Source of the DNA: Bacteroidales bacterium
GTDB lineage: Bacteria; Bacteroidota; Bacteroidia; Bacteroidales; UBA10428
Assembly: GCA_016928305.1 (NCBI GenBank)
Contig: JAFGKY010000066.1
Coordinates: 1 to 64,000, forward strand
DNA length: 64,000 nt
Direction of reading: 5' to 3'
Shown here piece by piece: positions 56,038 to 64,000 of this stretch. Under the pieces are notes generated by a model. The model did not search any database, was not told where the DNA came from, and saw only the letters and a program-made list of their open reading frames with translations. The position numbers were made by a program, and so were the translations under genes. Every line of letters starts with the position of its first letter. Positions within the stretch are counted from its first letter, which is position 1.

Positions 56038-56051
56038 TGTAAACGATTACA
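56038..56051. promoter_or_regulatory. LacI-family operator 4
   Basis: TGTAAACGATTACA, one mismatch in the palindrome, centre 66 bp from operator 3. Lies on the SusC side, 112 bp before its ATG; no good TAnnTTTG box was found for SusC. Confidence 0.8.
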
Positions 56052-56162
56052 ATAATTTTCTAATATCGAATCAGCTTTCAGAAGATGTTTTATTATGGGA
56101 GTGGATTTCAATATACTTATTATACAGACCCTAACCGATTTATTAATTATAAAACCTGACGC

Positions 56163-59100
56163 ATGAACAAGCGAATATTATTTCTGTTTATTGTTTCCTT
56201 TCTCGCATACACGGTCATTGCCCAAACAACGGTACGGGGAAAGGTAACGGATGTCGAGGGACAATCGATCCCGGGTGTTAACATACTGGTTAAAGGGACA
56301 AGTAATGGTACCGTAACCGATGCCAACGGAAATTACGAGCTGAAAGAAGTCTCTCCCGATGATGTTCTCGTGTTCTCTTTCGTGGGGATGCTTACCGAAG
56401 AGATAACAGCCGGCAATCAAACGGTGATCGACATGAAGCTTGCTGAGGACATACTGGACATAGAGGGGATTGTTGTAATTGGTTACGGAACCACAACGAA
56501 AAGAGACCTCACAGGTTCTGTTAGTTCAGTCAAAGCCGATGAAATTATTAAATCGCCCACTTTTAATCCGCTGGAAGCCATCCAGGGCAAAGTTTCCGGA
56601 GTTGATATTACCCGCAGCTCGGGTGCGGCTGGTTCCGGGGTCGATATTGTGGTTCGTGGTAACCGGTCACTGGGCGACCAGGATGATCCGGAGGCCTTTG
56701 AAAAGCTGAATGCTCCGTTGTACGTAATCGATGGAATACTTGGAGGGAGCATTGCCGATCTGAATGCCAACGACATTGAATCCATTGAAGTCTTAAAGGA
56801 TGCATCCACCACGGCTATATACGGATATCAGGGAGCCAATGGTGTGATAATCATTACCACAAAAAGCGCCAAGGCAGGAAAAATCAAGGTTTCGTACAAT
56901 GGCTATTACGGCATCAATGGATTGACACCTTATCCCGAAGGACGTCTTAAGCAGGAATACATTGATTTCCGCAGGGATGCTTACAAGTCAGTCGGACAAT
57001 GGAGTTCACCGGCAGACGACCCGGCCATATTCAGCAATGAATGGGATGCCATGCAGGAAGGCAGATGGGTTAACTGGACAGATCTGCTGCTGGATAACGG
57101 TTCCATTCAGAATCATCAGCTGTCGGCCAGCGGTGGTAATGAAAAAACGACAACTTACTTTTCTTTGGGTTATTACAAGGAAATTGGTCCTGTGAAAGAT
57201 GACTTCGCGCGTTACAATGCACGTCTGAATATAAATCATACCTTGAATAAGTGGATCAAAACCGGCATACAGGCCCAGCTGACCTATACCGATCAGAACC
57301 GGCGAAAAGATGCTTTTGGAAAGGCCAACCAGGCCACCCCACTGGGGACTCCCTATGATGAAAACGGTGAAATTGTCATTTATCCGATTGCCGGAAACGA
57401 ATCCTTTTTAAGCCCGCTGACCGATTATCGTCCGAATGCAGCCGTTGATAACGAAGTTGCAACCAAGGTATTTTCAAAAGCCTATCTCGAGGTCACTCCT
57501 TTAAAAGGATTGTCGTATACAACCAATCTTGGCTTCAATGTGGATTTCAGAAGACGCGGCGTATTCAATGACTCGGCTTCCATGTCGCAGATAAATACCA
57601 AGTATAATGCCGCATCTATATATAATGGTAATTCAAAATACCTGAACTGGGATAATATCATCACCTATACCAAAGAAATTTCCAAGCATTCATTTACCAT
57701 TACCGCACTCACCAGCTATACATGGAACGTAAGTGACTGGTCCAATGCCAGCGGAACCGGGCAGCAACTGACCAGCCAGCTGTTTTACAAACTGGATGCT
57801 TCCGAAGTTCAGTCCATGAAAATAAGCTCGGGATATACCAAGAGTGAAACATTTTCATATGCCGGAAGGCTCAATTACAGCTACAGGGGCAGATACCTGT
57901 TGACTGCCACCTACCGTAGAGACGGTTCATCAAGGCTGGCGCCGGGACATCAATGGGCTTCCTTCCCTTCCGTGGCTCTTGCATGGAGGTTGAGTGACGA
58001 AGGTTTTATGAAGAACCTGCAATGGCTGACCAATATGAAACTAAGAGCCAGTTATGGTGTGGCAGGGATTTCCACTATTCCTCCTTACGGAACCCAAAGT
58101 TCGGTGGTTCCCTCCAATAACATGTCATTTGGCGAAGTGCCCGCTCCGGCCTATTCTTATGGTGAATTGCTTTCAAGCTATGAACTTACCTGGGAAAGGT
58201 CGACTACAATTGACTTCGGACTTGATCTGGCCTTTTTCAGAAATCGCCTTAGTGCCGTTGTTGATATCTACAATACCAAAAATAAGGGCAGTCTCTTCAA
58301 AAGGCAGCTTCCTGTATCCGCAGGAGGAATGGTATCGGGCAATACCACCTTCAGCATATGGCAAAACATAGGAAAAACCGAAAACAACGGGATTGAAATC
58401 GAACTGAATTCCGTTAACGTAAATTCCAGGAATTTTAAGTGGACATCATCCCTGACCTTTGCACGTAATAAAGAAAAAATAACCGGTCTCATTACCGATG
58501 AAGACATCATAAGCGCCACCGATCCCGAGACCAAATCATTGTTGATCGGCCATCCGATCCAGTCATTCTATACCTATAAAAAACTGGGTATCTGGCAACT
58601 TGCTGATTCTGCGAAACTGGCTATATACACCGATTTTGAACCCGGTGAGATCAAACTTGCCGACCTGAATAATGATTCAGTGATTGATGCAACGAATGAC
58701 CGGACCTACATCGGTTCAAGGGTACCCGACTGGACACTCGGCTTTCAAAATACGTTTACCTATAAGGGAATCGATTTAAGTATTTACATTCTGGCACGCT
58801 GGGGGCAGATGATTGAAAACGAACTGCTGGCCAGGTACAATCCTTCCGGAACCGGAAACGGTCCTGCCTATATCGATTACTGGACACCCGAAAATCCGAC
58901 AAACGATTTTCCGCAACCAAAACCGGGACTTAATCTGAACGAATACACCGGCTTTCAGACGCTTTACCTTGTAGACGGTTCATACGTGAAACTTAAAAAC
59001 GTGACCCTCGGGTATACCCTTCCGCAAAAGATATGTTCAAAAATATTTATTGAAAATTTAAGGATCTATGCCACGGCTTCAAATCTTTTTATTATAACCA

Positions 59101-59198
59101 AAAGCCACCTGGTAAAATATTACGATCCCGAAAATAAAGGGTCAGAAAAAGCTCCTATGAGCAAACAAATAGTATTTGGGATCAATGTGGATTTTTAA
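56163..59198 (+). CDS. SusC-type TonB-dependent outer-membrane transporter
   Basis: 1011 residues, signal peptide ending AYTVIAQ. Carboxypeptidase-like regulatory domain first (VRGKVTDVEGQSIPGVNILV), then VVIGYGTTTKRDLTGSVSSV before the plug, the plug (SSGAAGSGVDIVVRG, YGYQGANGVIIITTKSA), and a 22-strand barrel to the end (IVFGINVDF, aromatic last residue). It takes oligosaccharides across the outer membrane using TonB energy, with SusD as its lid; the SusD gene is 28 bp downstream. It is under the operator pair at 55972-56051. No endo-glycanase is beside it. Confidence 0.95.
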   Translation: MNKRILFLFIVSFLAYTVIAQTTVRGKVTDVEGQSIPGVNILVKGTSNGTVTDANGNYELKEVSPDDVLVFSFVGMLTEEITAGNQTVIDMKLAEDILDIEGIVVIGYGTTTKRDLTGSVSSVKADEIIKSPTFNPLEAIQGKVSGVDITRSSGAAGSGVDIVVRGNRSLGDQDDPEAFEKLNAPLYVIDGILGGSIADLNANDIESIEVLKDASTTAIYGYQGANGVIIITTKSAKAGKIKVSYNGYYGINGLTPYPEGRLKQEYIDFRRDAYKSVGQWSSPADDPAIFSNEWDAMQEGRWVNWTDLLLDNGSIQNHQLSASGGNEKTTTYFSLGYYKEIGPVKDDFARYNARLNINHTLNKWIKTGIQAQLTYTDQNRRKDAFGKANQATPLGTPYDENGEIVIYPIAGNESFLSPLTDYRPNAAVDNEVATKVFSKAYLEVTPLKGLSYTTNLGFNVDFRRRGVFNDSASMSQINTKYNAASIYNGNSKYLNWDNIITYTKEISKHSFTITALTSYTWNVSDWSNASGTGQQLTSQLFYKLDASEVQSMKISSGYTKSETFSYAGRLNYSYRGRYLLTATYRRDGSSRLAPGHQWASFPSVALAWRLSDEGFMKNLQWLTNMKLRASYGVAGISTIPPYGTQSSVVPSNNMSFGEVPAPAYSYGELLSSYELTWERSTTIDFGLDLAFFRNRLSAVVDIYNTKNKGSLFKRQLPVSAGGMVSGNTTFSIWQNIGKTENNGIEIELNSVNVNSRNFKWTSSLTFARNKEKITGLITDEDIISATDPETKSLLIGHPIQSFYTYKKLGIWQLADSAKLAIYTDFEPGEIKLADLNNDSVIDATNDRTYIGSRVPDWTLGFQNTFTYKGIDLSIYILARWGQMIENELLARYNPSGTGNGPAYIDYWTPENPTNDFPQPKPGLNLNEYTGFQTLYLVDGSYVKLKNVTLGYTLPQKICSKIFIENLRIYATASNLFIITKSHLVKYYDPENKGSEKAPMSKQIVFGINVDF

Positions 59199-59226
59199 GC
59201 GTTTAATAGATTAATACAAGAACAAC

Positions 59227-61002
59227 ATGAAAACACTGAAATATATCTCCAACGGCTGCCTGGCAGGTTTGCTTCTGGCTCTCATGGTTTCCTGTGAACT
59301 GGAAGAATACAATCCATCCGGTGTAACAGCAGAATCCATATGGAACAATCCTGACGGCTTTCAAACACTGGTCAATGCAGCCTATATAAATCAACGGACG
59401 TTTTACGGCAAAGAAGACGGTGTGATTATGGGTGAAGCCGGAACCGATATCTGGTTCAGATCGGATAAAAGTTTCAGTTACCGGCAGGTATTCCGTTACC
59501 TGGATTATACACCGGATCAGGCCAGTTCTACCAAAAACTACTGGAGGGATCTGTGGCCGGCTGTGAATATGTGCAATGCGGGAATAGGCAGGATAGACGA
59601 TGCCGGACTTTCGGCAAAGGCAAGAAATGAAAAACTGGGTGAACTGCTTTTCCTGCGGGCATTTTATTACTGGCACATTGTGGAAACATGGGGCGGAGTC
59701 GCCCTTCGCACCACCGAAACCGCCCAGTCACCCGATCTGGCCCCAACACGAAAACCGGTTGAAGATTTTTACGATCTGATGATTGAAGATCTCGATTTTG
59801 CGGTGGAAAATTTACCGGTAACGCCCGAAAATCCTCTCGAGTATAGCCGTGCTACCCGGAAATCAGCAATGGGTTTTCTGGCAAGGGTGTTATTAACACG
59901 GGCTTACTACTCACTCGATAATAATAACAAGGCCGAAGCCGATGAATATTTTACCAGGGCCAGGGATATGGCTCATGCAACTATTGACAGTGCCGCCCTA
60001 TGGGGAATTTCACTCTATCCCGATTACGCTGATCTGTGGGATAATGGCCCCGGAGGTAACAACAAAAATAATCACGAAGCCCTGTATATCATCAGCAACT
60101 CTACCAATCCGAATATGAATTACGATATCAACGGGAATCGTCTGCACCTGTGGTTTATGAACCGATACAGCAACAAACCCGGAATGCAGGTAGATGCGCT
60201 GAACGGAAACGACAGTGAAAGGCGCTTTATGCCTACACAGTTTTTCCTGGATCTGTTTGATGAAACCATTGACTCACGTTTTGATGCTTCCTTTCAGCAG
60301 GTGTGGCTGTGCAACAAGGAAGCAGGATATACATGGACAGAAGCCGATGTGGACAAATACGGGAAGGACGCTTCGCTCACCGGCCAGAACATTAACTTTA
60401 ACGATACCGCTTTGTACATCACCAAAAACGTGGTGCCCGACAAAAGATTACGCAACTATGTGGTTATTGACAGGGACAGCCTTTTCCGGGGAGACACCAT
60501 CTATACGATAGCGGATTTGTATCTGCCATTAAAGAAATTCTTTGATCCTAACCGGTCGGATCCCAATTCCAAACCCGGATTCAATGATATCCTTGTCATG
60601 CGACTGGCAGAGATGTATATGATAGCTGCAGAAGCGGCATTTCAACTGGGAGACAATGCCGGTGCGGCCAATGATATCAATGTCATCAGAGCCCGGGCAG
60701 CCTTTCCCGGCAAAGAGAACGATATGCTGATCAGCGCAGGGGATGTGACGATTGACTTCATACTTGATGAAAGGGCAAGGGAGTTCGGCGGTGAACACAT
60801 GCGGTGGTTTGACCTTAAACGCACACGTACTTTGGTGCGTCGTATCAAAGAACACAACAAGGATATCATCATCCCGGACCGGTTGTTGCGTAAAGACAAT
60901 GGCATTTTTGAAAATGTCTTGCTCAGGCCGATCCCTCAAAACGAAATTGATGCTTTGCTTAGTGATGAGAATTTTCCTCAAAATCCGGGATATTTAGAAT
61001 AA
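59227..61002 (+). CDS. SusD/RagB-type surface glycan-binding lipoprotein
   Basis: 591 residues with a lipoprotein signal (LALMVSCELEEYNP, lipid Cys about 24). SusD family pattern: SIWNNPDGFQTLVNAAY, YWRDLWPAVNMCNAGIGRID, ELLFLRAFYYWHIVETWGGV (TPR-like helices), the RATRKSAMGFLARVLL block and the C-terminal ERAREFGGEHMRWFDLKRT. It caps the SusC barrel and captures glycan. Ends with the usual QNPGYLE type of tail. Confidence 0.95.
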   Translation: MKTLKYISNGCLAGLLLALMVSCELEEYNPSGVTAESIWNNPDGFQTLVNAAYINQRTFYGKEDGVIMGEAGTDIWFRSDKSFSYRQVFRYLDYTPDQASSTKNYWRDLWPAVNMCNAGIGRIDDAGLSAKARNEKLGELLFLRAFYYWHIVETWGGVALRTTETAQSPDLAPTRKPVEDFYDLMIEDLDFAVENLPVTPENPLEYSRATRKSAMGFLARVLLTRAYYSLDNNNKAEADEYFTRARDMAHATIDSAALWGISLYPDYADLWDNGPGGNNKNNHEALYIISNSTNPNMNYDINGNRLHLWFMNRYSNKPGMQVDALNGNDSERRFMPTQFFLDLFDETIDSRFDASFQQVWLCNKEAGYTWTEADVDKYGKDASLTGQNINFNDTALYITKNVVPDKRLRNYVVIDRDSLFRGDTIYTIADLYLPLKKFFDPNRSDPNSKPGFNDILVMRLAEMYMIAAEAAFQLGDNAGAANDINVIRARAAFPGKENDMLISAGDVTIDFILDERAREFGGEHMRWFDLKRTRTLVRRIKEHNKDIIIPDRLLRKDNGIFENVLLRPIPQNEIDALLSDENFPQNPGYLE

Positions 61003-61076
61003 ATATTTTAATTTGATTTAATAAGCGGATCAGGATCAACGGAGAGGATTTCATTCAATAAATAAACAATTGCATA

Positions 61077-63800
61077 TTGCTACGGTTCGGCTTGTACTTG
61101 TTGAGCATGGTGGCTATTTCCGCCAAAAGCACAGAAATAGTGAACCTGATAACGGCATCGCATGCGCCGGTACGTTTGGAATTTGGAGCCAAACGGCTGG
61201 GAGCCGTCCTGTCAGCTCATGACTATAATGTCATTTTCACAAATTCACTTACCCAGAATACAAGGGAGGTCTCCATTGTCGTGGGGGAGTACGGCGATGT
61301 TATGCTGGAGGAATTGATGCGCAAAACATCTCTTGTGATACCCCCAGAACCGGGCAAGGAAGGGTATGCCATTGTATCCGGCAGGAACATTGTTTTGATC
61401 GCCGGGGCCGACGCCTCCGGTGCGCTGTATGGATGCATTGAACTTGCCGATTCCATCCAGAAAAACGGGAAAATACCGTTGACCATAAATAAAACCGATC
61501 AGCCTGAGATGGTCCTTCGTGGTACCTGCGTCGGCTTACAAAAAACCACTTACCTGCCGGACCGCAATGTATATGAATACCCTTACACCCCTGATAACTT
61601 TCCATGGTTTTATGATAAGGATCTTTGGATCAGATACCTTGATATGCTGGTCGAGAACCGGATGAATTCTTTATTTCTGTGGAACGGACATCCCTTTGCA
61701 TCCCTGGTAAAACTCAGTGATTATCCCTATGCCGTTGAAGTGAATGATACCACCTTTAAAAGAAACGAGGATATCTATTACTTCATCACCCGCGAAGCAG
61801 ATAAGAGAGGTATTTGGGTGATCCAGATGTTTTACAACATAATTGTCTCGAAGCCTTTTGCTGAACATCATGGTATCAGGACACAGGACAGAAGCCGACC
61901 GATTACACCTTTATTATCCGACTATACCCGCAAATCCATTGCTGCTTTCATTGAAAAATACCCCAATGTAGGACTTATGGTTTGCCTGGGGGAGGCCATC
62001 AATACCCTTGAAGACGATATCGAATGGTTTACCGGAACCATCCTGCCGGCTGTGCAGGATGGCCTGAAAAAAACGGGCGCTGACAGGGAACCTCCCATCA
62101 TCCTGCGCGGTCACGATACCGACCCGCAACGCGTTATGGCAGCTGCATTGCCGCTCTACAGGAATCTGTACACCATGCAAAAATACAACGGTGAGTCATT
62201 GACAACGTACGAGCCCCGTGGCGCTTGGGTTAGCATACCCCGTGACCTGAGCAGGCTGGGATCCGTCCATATTGCCAACGTGCATATCCTGGCCAACCTC
62301 GAACCGTTTCGATACGGATCTCCTGACTTCATTCAACGATGTGTTCAGGCCATGCATGATCTGCAGGGAGCCAATGGTCTTCACCTGTATCCGCAGGCTT
62401 CATACTGGGACTGGCCATACACAGCGGATAAAACCGGTACGCGTATCCTTGAGATGGACCGTGACCGGATCTGGTACCAGGCCTGGGCTCGTTATGCATG
62501 GAATTGCAGACGCAACAGAATCGTTGAAACGGAATACTGGTCCGGACAACTTGAAAAATATTACGGATGCAGGAAACATGGAAAAGATATCCTTACAGCT
62601 TATGAAGAGTCAGGACAGATTGCCCCGAAGCTGTTACGTCGTTTCGGGATATCCGATGGCAACCGGCAGACCTTGCTGCTGGGCATGTTCATGAGCCAGC
62701 TGGTCAACCCATACAAATGGAGAGTTTACAGCAATTTCTACCATTCAAACGGCCCCGAAGGGGAAATCCTTGTCGACTGGGCAGAAAAAGAATGGAAGGG
62801 TGAGACCCATACCGGTGAAACACCGCCTCAGATTATTCAGGAAGTCCTCGACCATGGCAGAAAAGCAAAAGAAGCTATCGACGCAGCAGAACGATTTATT
62901 GAAGATAACAAAGAGGAGTTTTCCCGGTTGAAAAACGATGTGTACTGCTACGATGCAATTGCCAGATTCTTTGCCAACAAGGTAAATGCAGCCATGCATA
63001 TACTGAGGTACAGGTATTCCCGGGATACAGACGATCTGGACAGGGCTCTCCCCTTTCTTGAAAAGAGTCTTTCATGTTATGCTCAACTGGTTGAACTGAC
63101 CAGGGACCGCTATCTGTATGCTAACAGCATGCAGACAGGCCAGCGCAGGATACCTATCGAAGGAACCAACGGAAGAAACAAAACGTGGGAAGAATTGATG
63201 CCCCATTACAAGGCTGAGCTGGACAATTTCAAAAACAATATCGGCCGGCTAAAAACAGCAGGGCCAAAGGCTTCTGATATTGTTCGTCCTTTGTTAAAAC
63301 AGGTTGCAGTTGAATTGTTGGATGACAGTTTTGAATTTTATTCGCCGGTGGAAGGCCAGAAAATATATTCGGACAAAGACCATGTCATTCAACAGGCAAC
63401 CACCGAAATAAAAAACCTGAAAGGAATTAAGTTATCTTATGAAAAACAGATCAGGGAAGGAACGGTCATCCGATTCAGGAACGACAAGCCGGTAAAAGTG
63501 ATAACCGGTTACTTCAACGGACACAGTTACAGGATACTGTCACCTCCTGCCCTGGAGACCGATGCCCATGCCAATGATCACGGACAGGCCGACATACGCA
63601 TTGCCAATGCCCTTAATGTTTCAGGTCTCCATCCTGTAAATATTTATACATACTATTATGAACCCGGGGAACATACACTGCAGCTCGGGAAAGGCATCTG
63701 TCTGGTATTGGGATTTATCAGCGGGCATCAGGAAATTGACACTTACGATGCCGGAAAAGGAGATGAGAGCGGAGCCGGCATTGACTGGTTGTTTTATTAA
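61077..63800 (+). CDS. Large glycosidase-like protein, GH67-type N-terminal domain
   Basis: 907 residues from a TTG start (LLRFGLYLLSMVAISAKS gives a signal peptide; the next ATG, at 61107, would cut into it). Residues about 30-125 look like the alpha/beta domain in front of the barrel in GH67 and hexosaminidase-type enzymes (VVGEYGDVMLEEL, EGYAIVSGRNIVLIAGAD, GALYGCIELAD). A TIM-barrel-like part follows (LDMLVENRMNSLFLWNG, GLMVCLGEAIN), then helices rich in charged residues and a C-terminal beta region. I cannot match it to a known GH family or name a catalytic pair with confidence. It follows SusD by 74 bp. Confidence 0.7.
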   Translation: MLRFGLYLLSMVAISAKSTEIVNLITASHAPVRLEFGAKRLGAVLSAHDYNVIFTNSLTQNTREVSIVVGEYGDVMLEELMRKTSLVIPPEPGKEGYAIVSGRNIVLIAGADASGALYGCIELADSIQKNGKIPLTINKTDQPEMVLRGTCVGLQKTTYLPDRNVYEYPYTPDNFPWFYDKDLWIRYLDMLVENRMNSLFLWNGHPFASLVKLSDYPYAVEVNDTTFKRNEDIYYFITREADKRGIWVIQMFYNIIVSKPFAEHHGIRTQDRSRPITPLLSDYTRKSIAAFIEKYPNVGLMVCLGEAINTLEDDIEWFTGTILPAVQDGLKKTGADREPPIILRGHDTDPQRVMAAALPLYRNLYTMQKYNGESLTTYEPRGAWVSIPRDLSRLGSVHIANVHILANLEPFRYGSPDFIQRCVQAMHDLQGANGLHLYPQASYWDWPYTADKTGTRILEMDRDRIWYQAWARYAWNCRRNRIVETEYWSGQLEKYYGCRKHGKDILTAYEESGQIAPKLLRRFGISDGNRQTLLLGMFMSQLVNPYKWRVYSNFYHSNGPEGEILVDWAEKEWKGETHTGETPPQIIQEVLDHGRKAKEAIDAAERFIEDNKEEFSRLKNDVYCYDAIARFFANKVNAAMHILRYRYSRDTDDLDRALPFLEKSLSCYAQLVELTRDRYLYANSMQTGQRRIPIEGTNGRNKTWEELMPHYKAELDNFKNNIGRLKTAGPKASDIVRPLLKQVAVELLDDSFEFYSPVEGQKIYSDKDHVIQQATTEIKNLKGIKLSYEKQIREGTVIRFRNDKPVKVITGYFNGHSYRILSPPALETDAHANDHGQADIRIANALNVSGLHPVNIYTYYYEPGEHTLQLGKGICLVLGFISGHQEIDTYDAGKGDESGAGIDWLFY

Positions 63801-63862
63801 AGCAGATTACGGGAGTCTCAAAAACTGCCTGGTTATGAAGCTTTTAATTAATTTTACTACCT

Positions 63863-64000
63863 ATGAAGTCTTATATCAATCCATTTATCGGTCAGCAGAT
63901 CCTTCCTGTTGATATTGTTCTGGCACCTGAATGGTGGAATAAAAACGAAGGCATAGCGTTCGACCGTGACTTCTTTTTCCATCCCCTGAAAAGAGTGGAG
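63863..64000 (+). CDS. Start of a further gene, possibly URO-D-like, cut by window end
   Basis: 46 codons are open from the ATG at 63863 to the last base: MKSYINPFIGQQILPVDIVL, then APEWWNKNEGIAFDRDFFFH, then PLKRVE. The APEWW and FDRDFFFHPLKRVE phrases resemble a URO-D superfamily subgroup that I recall from glycan loci, but 46 residues are too few to be sure. No signal peptide. It lies 62 bp after the GH67-like gene. Confidence 0.6.
   Translation, partial: MKSYINPFIGQQILPVDIVLAPEWWNKNEGIAFDRDFFFHPLKRVE

Overview
The window looks like Bacteroidota chromosome, most likely a free-living or sediment Bacteroidia. The evidence is a SusC/SusD pair, Bacteroidota-type promoters (TTG, 19 bp, TAnnTTTG), many lipoprotein signal peptides, two proteins ending in type IX secretion tails, and A-rich leaders without clear Shine-Dalgarno sites. 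No tRNA, rRNA, insertion sequence or CRISPR array was seen. Nearly every large gene is a secreted glycosidase, esterase or sugar transporter.

Layout. (1) 1-12.3 kb, all on +: two GH78 rhamnosidases, a BNR-repeat lipoprotein, an esterase, a Tat-exported TIM-barrel protein, a beta-helix enzyme and a five-bladed propeller lipoprotein. This block is interrupted by a small GxxExxY element at 3.1-3.7 kb. (2) 12.4-23.4 kb, an unrelated island: an aspartoacylase-type peptidase, a long KamA-like radical SAM enzyme, a lipoprotein, a membrane protein and a serpin, then an acid-sugar set (racemase-like enzyme, MFS carrier, DUF1537 kinase, BKACE). (3) 23.7-44 kb, a second glycan region: GH2, GH31, a URO-D-like protein, an SSS symporter, LacZ-type GH2 and GH106 on +; RhaT, RhaM and a URO-D protein on -. 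(4) 44.3-64 kb, a third glycan region: GH127, CotH protein, GH115, SGNH esterase, SSS symporter, SusC, SusD, a GH67-like protein and the start of one more gene.

How the genes fit together. GH78 and GH106 would release L-rhamnose, RhaT imports it and RhaM converts its anomers. GH115, the SGNH esterase, GH127 and the GH67-like protein would trim glucuronic acid, acetyl and L-arabinose from a plant glycan such as arabinoglucuronoxylan or arabinogalactan, bound and imported by SusCD. Region 4 has two divergent control regions, each with a pair of LacI-type operators exactly 66 bp apart, but no LacI gene or other regulator is in the window.

The most unusual signal is in the gaps. Short tandem repeats of 7 or 8 bp fill many of them, often run right up to start codons, and at two places supply a stop codon. 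One octamer family forms inverted arms around the GxxExxY nuclease-like gene and also makes empty palindromes elsewhere, which suggests a small mobile element with non-autonomous copies.
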